Source: an uncultured Eggerthella sp. (GTDB lineage Bacteria > Actinomycetota > Coriobacteriia > Coriobacteriales > Eggerthellaceae). Taken from it: DNA of 22,241 nucleotides. Shown piece by piece: positions 15,015 through 21,171 of this stretch. Position numbers and translations under genes: made by a program. The notes below the pieces were generated by a model. That model did not search any database and was not told the DNA's origin. It was given only the letters and a program-made list of their open reading frames with translations. The DNA lies in assembly GCA_902464295.1 (NCBI GenBank), contig CABQIW010000032.1, positions 1 through 22,241 of the forward strand. The letters are read 5' to 3'. Numbering within the stretch: the first letter of the stretch is position 1; the number at the start of each line of letters is the position of its first letter.

Positions 15015-15953
15015 TTAGATGGTGAAATCCTTTTCGCCATTGAAGACCGCAAGCGCATCTTCGACACTGTAGTCACCCAACGTGATAGCAGAGATAGCCT
15101 TGGTAAGGCGAACTGCTTCTTCGGTCGAACGCATGTGGATGTTACGACCCGTTGCGTTACCGCATGCGCCACCGATGTGGATCTGATCGTAAAGGTCGGA
15201 CAAGAAGACCGAAGCATCTTCCTTAGAACCGCCTGCGCAAACCAAGCCCGTGCGACCTGCAGCGGTCGAAGCGATTTTAAGGCCTTCAGCAGAAGTCTGG
15301 CCATCGGTCGCCTTCGGCGGATTGACCTTCACGAAGTCTGCACCCAAGCAGAGCGCAACGCCTGCTGCACCTGCGATAAGATCGGGATCCTTCTCGTCAG
15401 GCACTGCCTTGCCGCGCGGATAGATCCAGAGCACCACGATAAGACCCTGAGCATGAGCCTCAGCGATGAGCTCTCCTGCTTCAGCCATCATGGTCGATTC
15501 ATATTCGGAACCAAGATAGATGGTGTAGCCGATGCCAACGATATTAACGCCCGCATCTTTCATAGCGAGCACTGCTTCCAGATCGTAGAGCTGCGGAGAA
15601 TACGGATCGTCCTGAGCGCCCTTCACGAGGTTGGTCTTGGAGTTCATCTTCACGAGATAGTTGATCTCGGGGTAATCATTCGCATACTGAGCGATAAGAC
15701 CACGCTGACCAGCCAGGATACCGATGGTGCCCTTGCTGCCGATCTCGAAAAGATGCTCAGGCTCGAGATCCGACGGATCGATGCCTTCGCCGTAGAAGTC
15801 TTTGTTCAGGTGCTCGATCTTCTGATCGCAAGCAAACAACATCAAACGGCCTGTGCCGCGCGTTGCTTTCATATAGTTCTCAATGTAGTTTTCACGTGCT
15901 TCAGGCATTACATCTGCAGGGACCCTTACCTGATCGCGAGTAATGGTGGGCAT
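15015..15953 (-). CDS. Class I fructose-bisphosphate aldolase, DhnA/FbaB type
   Basis: A 312-residue Schiff-base aldolase of the DhnA/DeoC superfamily (archaeal-type class I), the probable glycolytic and gluconeogenic aldolase. Motifs: LMLFACDQKIEHLN near residues 37-50, GIGYTIYLGSEYE in the middle, the active-site lysine segment GADFVKVNPP, and the phosphate-binding CAGGSKED and HIGGACGNATGRN loops. The start is the ATG at 15951-15953, with a strong AGGAGG 6 bases away; nine earlier in-frame codons do not belong. A short inverted repeat lies in the leader and a terminator hairpin follows the gene. It is monocistronic, as expected for a highly expressed enzyme. Related proteins include 2-amino-3,7-dideoxy-D-threo-hept-6-ulosonate synthase, a less likely alternative. 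Confidence 0.88.
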   Translation of the reverse strand: MPTITRDQVRVPADVMPEARENYIENYMKATRGTGRLMLFACDQKIEHLNKDFYGEGIDPSDLEPEHLFEIGSKGTIGILAGQRGLIAQYANDYPEINYLVKMNSKTNLVKGAQDDPYSPQLYDLEAVLAMKDAGVNIVGIGYTIYLGSEYESTMMAEAGELIAEAHAQGLIVVLWIYPRGKAVPDEKDPDLIAGAAGVALCLGADFVKVNPPKATDGQTSAEGLKIASTAAGRTGLVCAGGSKEDASVFLSDLYDQIHIGGACGNATGRNIHMRSTEEAVRLTKAISAITLGDYSVEDALAVFNGEKDFTI

Positions 15954-15974
15954 ATTCTCCTCCTTATTTAAGCA

Positions 15975-16018
15975 TTGCACCTGCGTGCAACTTGATCGAA
16001 TGATCGCAGCCTATTATA
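15975..16018 (-). promoter_or_regulatory. Aldolase promoter -10 and leader dyad
   Basis: A perfect minus-strand TATAAT (16013-16018) lies about 60 bases before the aldolase ATG; no clear -35 is seen. The leader has the perfect inverted repeat TTGCAC-CTGC-GTGCAA (15975-15990), which ends about 12 bases upstream of the Shine-Dalgarno. It could be an operator or an mRNA hairpin. Confidence 0.5.
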
Positions 16019-16045
16019 ACGTAAAAGAGCAGGGAACTTGCACCG

Positions 16046-16492
16046 CTAGAACCAGTTATGCGTACCCTCTACATAAATTCGCTCGAATTCTTGCGGCGAC
16101 TTCAAAAGATAGATGATCCCTTCGGCACCAGCGACCATCCAAATGGCCAGAATGCCGATGCCAGATGAAAGCGTTGCAAGGATGATCGTAGCGAGCAACA
16201 GCGCGAACCCCTGCTCATGGTAGCCAAGGTAGAACTTATGCATGCCGAATGCACCCAACGTGAGCGCAAGGATGCCCGCGGTGCGATGATCGCTCTGCGA
16301 GATCTGGCGCATCGTGAAAAGGACCTTGCTCATGCGCGATGGGCTCGCGCTCGTAAGAGTGGGAGCCTCCTCTTCCTCTTCAAGGATGGACGCCGTACCG
16401 AAGTTCGAGCCAAGCGATTCCTCAAAAGCTACTTTAGCCTCGTTGAAATCCGCTTCAGGAACTTCGGGGGCGATGTCGCTATTCGTCTTCAT
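16046..16492 (-). CDS. TM2-domain membrane protein
   Basis: A 148-residue protein with an acidic, disordered N-terminal half and a C-terminal TM2 domain (about 68-132). That domain shows HRTAGILALTLGAFGMHKFYLG and a second hydrophobic helix containing GIGILAIWMVAGAEGI. TM2 domains are two-helix modules of unknown biochemical role. The ATG at 16490-16492 lies inside the last codons of the PRC-barrel gene (14-base overlap), with GGGGAAG just upstream, so translation is probably coupled. Eleven more codons are open upstream but have no good ribosome site. It is the last gene of the YtxH/PRC/TM2 cluster. After its stop there is a gap to the aldolase leader. Confidence 0.85.
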   Translation of the reverse strand: MKTNSDIAPEVPEADFNEAKVAFEESLGSNFGTASILEEEEEAPTLTSASPSRMSKVLFTMRQISQSDHRTAGILALTLGAFGMHKFYLGYHEQGFALLLATIILATLSSGIGILAIWMVAGAEGIIYLLKSPQEFERIYVEGTHNWF

Positions 16493-17279
16493 CGCTCTTC
16501 CCCTCGAGCGCCTTTTTGTATTCATCCTTGAAGTTCGAGAACATACCCCGTGTTTTAGAGAGTTGAACTCCGAGGTTGTATGCCCCTTTGTTCACCAGCT
16601 CTTCGGCTTTTTGGGCTGCTTCTTCGGCTTTGGGCTTCACCTTGTCTTTTGCTTGAGAGACCTTATGCGCTGCAACTGCTGCACCAGCGCCAGCTTTTTC
16701 CGCCACGCCGCCTTCCCGTTCAAGCTTGAGCGCTTCAGGGGAGACAACGATCGCGCCGCGGAAGGTCTCATCTTCCGAAGCTTTGGAGAGATTATCGCCG
16801 ATGCCCATCTTGAAGCCTTCGATAAGGCTAGCTGGCAATTCCGATCTACCGAGCAGAAACTCTACCGATGCTCCTTTATCGACCTGAAGCGATACAACAT
16901 CACCCGTTTCGGCATCGAAGGAAACGCTGCCCACGTAACCCAGGCGCTCTTCGTTCTCTGTCATGAGCGGTAAGCCTTGCCAGATAACGCAATCGTCCCA
17001 TGAGACGCCCAGGCGTTTGCAGGCAGCACGGCCGGTCGATTGGCTGTCGTCGTTGATCATGACCACGCCATCGACCACGCTATAACCGTCGAGCGCCACG
17101 AAGATATCGCTCCGGTGGAACATGAGCGCAGCATCGGGCCTCTTCACTGCAAAGCCCACGATCTTGCGCTTAGTGGGATGGAAGATGAAATGACGAACGC
17201 GCCCGAGCCGTTTTCCCGGTTTCTTCGCGTGCTCGACACGCACTCCCATCAATTGTTGCGTTGTATGAATGTCTCCCAT
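16479..17279 (-). CDS. PRC-barrel domain protein with charged C-terminal tail
   Basis: A 266-residue protein. Residues 5-75 look like a PRC-barrel beta-fold: LMGVRVEHAKKPGKRLGRVRH, then IVGFAVKRPD. A second, similar repeat lies at about 85-160 (RLGYVGSVSFDAETGDVVSLQV). PRC barrels occur in photosynthetic reaction centres and RimM and are general RNA or protein interaction modules. Residues 190-266 are Ala/Lys/Glu-rich and probably a coiled coil or disordered. There is no signal peptide or membrane helix. The ATG has GAGGGG with short spacing. A 9-bp hairpin stands directly in front of the gene (17294-17323). It follows the YtxH-like gene and overlaps the TM2 gene by 14 bases. Function unknown. 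Confidence 0.8.
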   Translation of the reverse strand: MGDIHTTQQLMGVRVEHAKKPGKRLGRVRHFIFHPTKRKIVGFAVKRPDAALMFHRSDIFVALDGYSVVDGVVMINDDSQSTGRAACKRLGVSWDDCVIWQGLPLMTENEERLGYVGSVSFDAETGDVVSLQVDKGASVEFLLGRSELPASLIEGFKMGIGDNLSKASEDETFRGAIVVSPEALKLEREGGVAEKAGAGAAVAAHKVSQAKDKVKPKAEEAAQKAEELVNKGAYNLGVQLSKTRGMFSNFKDEYKKALEGKSDEDE

Positions 17280-17293
17280 AACCCCTCAATGCG

Positions 17294-17323
17294 CGATAAG
17301 GCACTCCTAAGAGCGCCTTATCG
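17294..17323. other. 9-bp hairpin between YtxH-like and PRC-barrel genes
   Basis: CGATAAGGC (17294-17302) pairs perfectly with GCCTTATCG (17315-17323). No T-run follows on the minus strand, so it is not a standard terminator. In the mRNA it would stand about 15 bases upstream of the PRC-gene start codon and could stabilise or attenuate the message. Confidence 0.6.
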
Positions 17324-17358
17324 TTAGTGGATCGTTAGCGTTGATCGCGTGAAACCCG

Positions 17359-17961
17359 TTATTTCTTGGTGGCCTTCTTTGCTGCATCCGCTGCAGACTT
17401 AGCCGTTTTCTTGGCGGTTTCAGCCACATCTTTAGCTGCGCTTGCCGCAGTCTTCGCGGTGCTCTTCGCAGCATCAGCAGCGCTCTGTGCGATGTCTTTT
17501 GCGGCATCCGTTGCGTTTTCAGCTGCTTCCTTAACCGCCGTTTTTGCATTCTTGGCAGCGTCCATCGCTACGGGCACTGCATCGACTGCCGTATCGTGAA
17601 CCGCTTCAGCATTCTTCGCAACCTGAGCAGCGATGCGCTCGCGTGCTGCATCGATCTTGTCGCGCAGTTCGTCGTTCTTCTCAACGACTGCAGGAGCCGT
17701 CTGCTCTACGCGACTAGTTAATCCTTTTTTTACTTCAGCACCTTTGTCGACCACCGTGTTGATGACCTTGGTCGAAGTAGTTGCAGCAGCATCGACGAGC
17801 TGATTGGTGGTTGCGCGTGCTGCCTTCATTGCATCTGGATAGTTTTCGTTGAGCGTGTCGTTGATGAGCGCACGATTCTCTTCACCCGTGCGGGGCGTTG
17901 TGAGAAGGGCAATACCTGCACCGACCAAGCCGCCAACGAGAAATGTTGCGAATCTTCCCAT
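17359..17961 (-). CDS. YtxH-like protein with Ala/Lys-rich repeat tail
   Basis: A 200-residue protein. Residues 1-25 (MGRFATFLVGGLVGAGIALLTTP, then R-T-G-E-E) match the start of YtxH-type proteins: one short glycine-rich membrane helix followed by the T-P-x-x-G-x-E pattern. The middle is helical. Residues 133-200 are a run of A-A-K / A-A-D / T-A-K units, resembling histone H1 C-termini or LEA-type helical repeats. YtxH proteins in Bacillus belong to the general stress regulon, so a stress role is a reasonable guess. The ATG at 17959-17961 has AAAGGGGG 7 bases upstream; 15 codons remain open before it. It leads the YtxH-PRC-TM2 cluster and has a likely promoter at 18057. Confidence 0.8.
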   Translation of the reverse strand: MGRFATFLVGGLVGAGIALLTTPRTGEENRALINDTLNENYPDAMKAARATTNQLVDAAATTSTKVINTVVDKGAEVKKGLTSRVEQTAPAVVEKNDELRDKIDAARERIAAQVAKNAEAVHDTAVDAVPVAMDAAKNAKTAVKEAAENATDAAKDIAQSAADAAKSTAKTAASAAKDVAETAKKTAKSAADAAKKATKK

Positions 17962-18056
17962 AGTGTTTCCCCCTTTATACATGAACTTACTTCTTCTTAG
18001 GAACACGCTTGCGGGGCGATACCCTGTGGTCTCTTTCCGAAAGCGGGCTGCGTTCT

Positions 18057-18062
18057 ATTATA
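18057..18062 (-). promoter_or_regulatory. -10 box of the YtxH-like gene
   Basis: A perfect minus-strand TATAAT about 95 bases before the YtxH-like ATG. The best upstream hexamer is TTGATT at 18083-18088, but the spacer is about 20 bp, longer than normal. This may mark a promoter that uses an alternative sigma factor or an activator. Confidence 0.4.
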
Positions 18063-18145
18063 GACACTTCGCATCAGGCGAGAATCAAAAAACATTACCC
18101 ACATAGGTTTGTTAACGTCGCGTTGATTGCCGTTTTGCGCGCGAG

Positions 18146-18562
18146 CTATACGAGCTCTTGGTTGATGAAATGGAGCGCCTTTTTGAAAGCGCCGAGTGCA
18201 ATAAGATCATCGTAGAAAGACACGCGCACGATAGCCACATCGCCCTCGGTCGCGCTCCATTGGGTCGTGCCCGTGAACACCGGATCGATCGTTTCATCTT
18301 CTCGCTCGGCATGCGCTCGTGTTTGAATGTCGATCACCAGATGCTCGAGCAAGTGCGGGAGCGACGTGTTCTCCATGACCGCGCTAAAGGTAGGCCCTGT
18401 TCCGTTTCGGCAAGCATGATAGCGGATCGTGGGGAACCGAACGAGCGCCTGAGCTATAAGCTCCGGTGAAGTGGTGCGGTAAGCGGGATCGAGAACGCGC
18501 ACCTCCGCTTCGACCCGATCAGGCAGTACGCTCAGCCGCTCGAGCGCGATCTTCTCTGCCAC
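18146..18562 (-). CDS. Small protein resembling the cyanophycin synthetase N-terminal domain
   Basis: A 138-residue protein. Its C-terminal two-thirds read SLPHLLEHLVIDIQTRA, then TGTTQW and VAIVRVSFYDD, ending in a helix with repeated Ala/Leu. This order (H-x-x-E-H-x-x-I/L-x-x-Q, T-G-T-T, V-R-V-x-x-x-Y/F-x-D-D) recalls the N-terminal domain of cyanophycin synthetase CphA, which precedes its ATP-grasp and Mur-ligase-like parts. Those catalytic domains are absent here, so it cannot make cyanophycin alone. The start is a GTG at 18560-18562, just 3 bases after the stop of the upstream membrane-protein gene, so it is probably the last gene of a serS operon. The match is by eye from motif order; the function is unknown. 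Confidence 0.6.
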   Translation of the reverse strand: MAEKIALERLSVLPDRVEAEVRVLDPAYRTTSPELIAQALVRFPTIRYHACRNGTGPTFSAVMENTSLPHLLEHLVIDIQTRAHAEREDETIDPVFTGTTQWSATEGDVAIVRVSFYDDLIALGAFKKALHFINQELV

Positions 18563-18565
18563 GGG

Positions 18566-19429
18566 TTAGTTCCCGCCTTGGGCAGAACCAGCAGCTTGTT
18601 CATTGCGCTCGGCTTGCGTTGGGCTTTCCGTGCCATCGATCACACCGACGCCATTGGTCTGCGCATCGCTCGTGTCGTTATTGTTGGCGGTTTCCGGTTC
18701 TCCCGTTGACTGGTTCGAGACCTTCAACAGCCGCATCGATTGGTTTCCTTCACCCTGATTCGATTCAGGATCCACATCAGTGATCGTGAGCACATCGCGT
18801 TCGGGCGAGAACACGTACGAACCTTCGTTGGCGTAGTTCACGTAGGTGTATTTGATGGTCTTCGCGAACGTGTCGAGCTCGTAGCCGAAGCTCACGCTAT
18901 CGGTGAGCTTGATCTCGGAATCGGTGATCACGATCGAAGCATTCGTTCCCTCGATCTTCCACTGACCCTGGAAATCTTGCTTGTCGTCGTAACGGAACAG
19001 GTAGTCCCAAACAAGGAAGCCGCCGCCAGCGAGCACGACCACCAGAATGATCGTGATAACGATCTTGAACGCACGCGGAACACGCTTCTTCTTGGCCCTT
19101 TTCGCCTTCTTTGCCTTGGAAGCTTTTTGCGCTTGTGGATGCGCGGAAGGCATCTCCCGGCTTACGGGAATCTGCTCGCCCTGCGGTCTCGCAGCCGGAG
19201 TGTGCGGCACCTTCGCGGTTGGCGATGCGCTTGCTCCTGGATGTGCAGTCTGATTTGCCGCAGGAGCGTGGGGCACGGCTGGCCGAGGCTTCTGCGGAGC
19301 GTGAGGGGCTTGAGCAGGACGCGGCGTGTTGGACGTGGGCGCTGAAGCGCGCTTGGACGCAGGAGGCGCTGCATGGGCAGCATGCTTTCCGCGAGGCTTA
19401 TTCGTATTTCGCGCGCGCTTGCCAGGCAT
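18566..19429 (-). CDS. Unrecognised single-pass membrane protein
   Basis: A 287-residue protein I do not recognise. Residues 1-100 are low-complexity, rich in Pro, Ala, His and Ser. Residues 102-118 are very basic (repeated K-A-K-K). One strong transmembrane helix (about 121-141) follows, then an outer domain: residues 150-215 look beta-rich (FQGQWKIEGTNASIVITD, SYVFSPERDVLTITD), like small lipocalin- or DUF-type domains in membrane proteins of related bacteria. The tail, 216-287, is Asn/Gln/Gly/Glu-rich. The Lys-rich segment before the helix suggests the N-terminus is cytoplasmic and the beta domain is outside. It starts 11 bases after serS without a strong Shine-Dalgarno, so coupling is likely. 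No enzyme motif is visible. Confidence 0.75.
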   Translation of the reverse strand: MPGKRARNTNKPRGKHAAHAAPPASKRASAPTSNTPRPAQAPHAPQKPRPAVPHAPAANQTAHPGASASPTAKVPHTPAARPQGEQIPVSREMPSAHPQAQKASKAKKAKRAKKKRVPRAFKIVITIILVVVLAGGGFLVWDYLFRYDDKQDFQGQWKIEGTNASIVITDSEIKLTDSVSFGYELDTFAKTIKYTYVNYANEGSYVFSPERDVLTITDVDPESNQGEGNQSMRLLKVSNQSTGEPETANNNDTSDAQTNGVGVIDGTESPTQAERNEQAAGSAQGGN

Positions 19430-19440
19430 GGTTCGACCGC

Positions 19441-20721
19441 TTATTCGGGCTTGATGTATTCGATGCCACCCATATAGGGAACGAGCACATCAGGAACCTT
19501 GATCGACCCGTCGGCCTGCTGATAATTCTCAATGATCGCAGCCATGGTGCGACCAACTGCAAGACCGGAACCGTTCAGCGTGTGCACAAGACGGTTGCCC
19601 TTGAAGCTTTCAGGATCCTTGTACTTGATGTTCGCGCGACGCGCCTGGAAGTCTTCGCAGTTCGAGCAGGAAGAGATCTCCTTGTAGGCATCATAGGAGG
19701 GCAGCCACACTTCCAGATCGTAGGTCTTCGCTGCCGAGAAGCCCAGATCGCCCGTGCAGAGGCTGATCACGCGATAGGGCAATCCAAGCAACTGAAGGAT
19801 GTTCTCCGCATCGGCGACCATCGCTTCGAGATTATCGTAGGATTCTTCAGGCTTGGCGTATTTCACCATCTCGACCTTGTCGAACTGGTGCAAGCGAATG
19901 AGCCCGCGCGTATCGCGACCGGCACTGCCTGCCTCTTCACGGAAGCACGGCGTGAAAGCGCAGTATTTGAGCGGCAGCTGATCGGCGCTGAGTACCTCAT
20001 CGGAGTGGATGTTCGTGAGCTGCACTTCAGCGGTGGGAATAAGGTAGAGGCCTTCGGTGGTCTTGAACAGGTCTTCCTCGAACTTCGGAAGCTGACCGGT
20101 ACCCGTGAGCGTCTTGGCATTCGCCATGACCGGGCACCACCATTCCTTGTAGCCACGAGAGACGTGCGTATCGGCCATGAAGCTGATGAGCGCGCGCTCA
20201 AGACGAGCACCAAGCCCGCCCAGCAACACGAAGCGCGATTCAGCGAGCTTCACCGCGCGCTCGAAATCGATGATACCCAGATCCACGCCAAGATCCCAAT
20301 GCGCCTTGAATTCGAAATCGAACGTGGGCGGCGTGCCCCAACGACGCACCTCGGGGTTATCGTCCTCGTCTTTGCCGATCGGCGTGGTTTCGGAAGGGAT
20401 GTTCGGGATCGCAAGGATGAGCTCGTTGAGCGCAGACTCGGCCTGTTCGTGCAAATCGGCGTAATAGGCGATCTTCTCTTTGAGCTTTGCGACCTCTGCT
20501 TTCGCCGCCTCTGCCTCTTCCTTCTTGCCCTCGCCCATGAGCGCTCCGATGCTCTTCGAGATGGTGTTGCGCTGCGAAAGCAACGCTTCCTCCTGCGCGA
20601 TCGCGCTGCGGCGATCTTCGTCGAGCTGCAAGAAGCGCTTCGAATCCCACGAGAAGTTGCGGCTTTCCATAGCCTTGTTCACAAGATCGATGTTTTCGCG
20701 GACGAATCGGATGTCGAGCAT
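19441..20721 (-). CDS. serS: Seryl-tRNA synthetase
   Basis: A 426-residue class II synthetase that charges tRNA-Ser (and tRNA-Sec where present). The N-terminal coiled-coil arm that grips the tRNA covers about residues 28-105. Class II motif 2 is FTPCFREEAGSAGRDTRG. Motif 3 is NGSGLAVGRTMAAIIENYQ, and the TAEVQLTN loop and KTYDLEVWLP are typical of bacterial SerRS. Length is normal. The ATG start has AAAGGGAAATC upstream. I see no T-box leader in front of it, unlike many Firmicutes serS genes. It heads an apparent three-gene unit with the membrane protein and the small CphA-N-like protein, and its promoter overlaps that of the divergent small membrane gene near 20800. Confidence 0.97.
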   Translation of the reverse strand: MLDIRFVRENIDLVNKAMESRNFSWDSKRFLQLDEDRRSAIAQEEALLSQRNTISKSIGALMGEGKKEEAEAAKAEVAKLKEKIAYYADLHEQAESALNELILAIPNIPSETTPIGKDEDDNPEVRRWGTPPTFDFEFKAHWDLGVDLGIIDFERAVKLAESRFVLLGGLGARLERALISFMADTHVSRGYKEWWCPVMANAKTLTGTGQLPKFEEDLFKTTEGLYLIPTAEVQLTNIHSDEVLSADQLPLKYCAFTPCFREEAGSAGRDTRGLIRLHQFDKVEMVKYAKPEESYDNLEAMVADAENILQLLGLPYRVISLCTGDLGFSAAKTYDLEVWLPSYDAYKEISSCSNCEDFQARRANIKYKDPESFKGNRLVHTLNGSGLAVGRTMAAIIENYQQADGSIKVPDVLVPYMGGIEYIKPE

Positions 20722-20778
20722 GATTTCCCTTTCGTAAACAATAGTTCAACGCAGAACTTCATCAGCGCGTCTCTGGTA

Positions 20779-20806
20779 TTGTTGAGATATTCAGATTGAG
20801 TATACT
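20779..20806. promoter_or_regulatory. Divergent promoters sharing an AGTATACT palindrome
   Basis: On the plus strand TTGTTG (20779-20784) and TATACT (20801-20806) have a 16-bp spacer; transcription would start near 20813, at the edge of the structured leader. The palindrome AGTATACT (20799-20806) also gives TATACT on the minus strand, about 78 bases before the serS start, without a clear -35. One 8-bp site may therefore serve as -10 for both genes. Confidence 0.45.
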
Positions 20807-20818
20807 TTACAACCAAAC

Positions 20819-20886
20819 AGGATACCACCTAACAGCCCTTCTCTCTTTTCAGGGCTCTTGAACATTCGAGAAGACAAGGTGGTCCT
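20819..20886 (+). promoter_or_regulatory. Three-way-junction mRNA leader, possible riboswitch
   Basis: Starting about 6 bases after the expected transcription start, AGGA(TA)CCACCT (20819-20830) pairs with AGGTGGTCCT (20877-20886), a 10-bp stem with a two-base bulge. It encloses two hairpins: AGCCCT/AGGGCT (20834-20839/20851-20856) and CTTGA/TCGAG (20857-20861/20866-20870). The layout resembles riboswitch aptamers, but I do not recognise a known class. CCCTT of the second stem could pair instead with the AAGGGG ribosome site at 20908-20913, and AGGTGG in the closing stem is itself a ribosome site for a mini-ORF. Control of translation is the natural hypothesis. Confidence 0.5.
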
Positions 20887-20890
20887 GCCA

Positions 20891-20908
20891 ATGAGAAACG
20901 AAGTATAA
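20891..20908 (+). CDS. Five-codon upstream ORF in the leader
   Basis: ATG AGA AAC GAA GTA TAA encodes M-R-N-E-V. AGGTGG (20877-20882) stands 8 bases upstream at ideal spacing but lies in the closing stem of the leader. The stop codon overlaps the start of the AAAGGGG ribosome site of the next gene. It is small enough to be chance, but spacing and position suit a leader peptide. Confidence 0.3.
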   Translation: MRNEV

Positions 20909-20917
20909 AGGGGCATC

Positions 20918-21106
20918 ATGGATCTGGCTGAGATCTACCATTTCATCTTTGAAACGTATGCCGGAATCGGATGTTTGGTCGGTGCTGGAATTGTTATCAG
21001 CATCATCGCAGCGGTGATCAGCGAACGTAAAACGCGCAGGGTGTTTCGCGATCGTGGTGAACGCCCGGAAGACCGCGACGAAGAGAATGAGAACGAAGGC
21101 GAATAG
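20918..21106 (+). CDS. Small single-helix membrane protein (62 aa)
   Basis: A 62-residue protein that I do not recognise as a named family. Residues 15-34 (YAGIGCLVGAGIVISIIAAV) form one glycine-containing transmembrane helix. The rest is a highly charged tail (residues 36-62) that is first basic (ERKTRRVFRDRGERPE) and then acidic. A basic stretch after the helix predicts that the C-terminus is cytoplasmic. It has its own promoter, a structured leader and a good Shine-Dalgarno (AAAGGGG, 4 bases before the ATG), and codon use like its neighbours, so I take it as a real gene. The kinase downstream may be in the same transcript (65-base gap with a short hairpin). Confidence 0.75.
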   Translation: MDLAEIYHFIFETYAGIGCLVGAGIVISIIAAVISERKTRRVFRDRGERPEDRDEENENEGE

Positions 21107-21134
21107 CGCACTCGTTTTGTTTTGATACAGAAAC

Positions 21135-21150
21135 GCCCGTTCACGCGGGC
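21135..21150 (+). other. Short GC hairpin between small membrane gene and kinase
   Basis: GCCCG (21135-21139) pairs with CGGGC (21146-21150), 28 bases after the 62-aa stop codon. No T-run follows, so it is at most a weak terminator or a processing or attenuation element before the kinase. Confidence 0.35.
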
Positions 21151-21171
21151 ACGAATAGAAAGAAGCACCTC

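Noticed and set aside
15000..15971. A 323-codon plus-strand frame
   Set aside because: Exactly antisense to the aldolase gene, which has motifs and a strong ribosome site; no recognisable protein features on the plus strand.
17366..17600. Histone-like or LEA gene on its own
   Set aside because: The Ala/Lys repeat is continuous in frame with the YtxH-like N-terminus, so it is one gene's tail rather than a separate protein.
19111..20799. A 562-codon open frame on the plus strand
   Set aside because: It is antisense to serS and the membrane-protein gene, whose families and codon patterns are clear. The frame stays open because of GC-biased codons and encodes a low-complexity sequence with no family features.
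20870..20900. T-box element (AAGGTGGT-like sequence near serS)
   Set aside because: The sequence is on the strand opposite to serS, lacks the full T-box core and stem I, and precedes a membrane gene instead.
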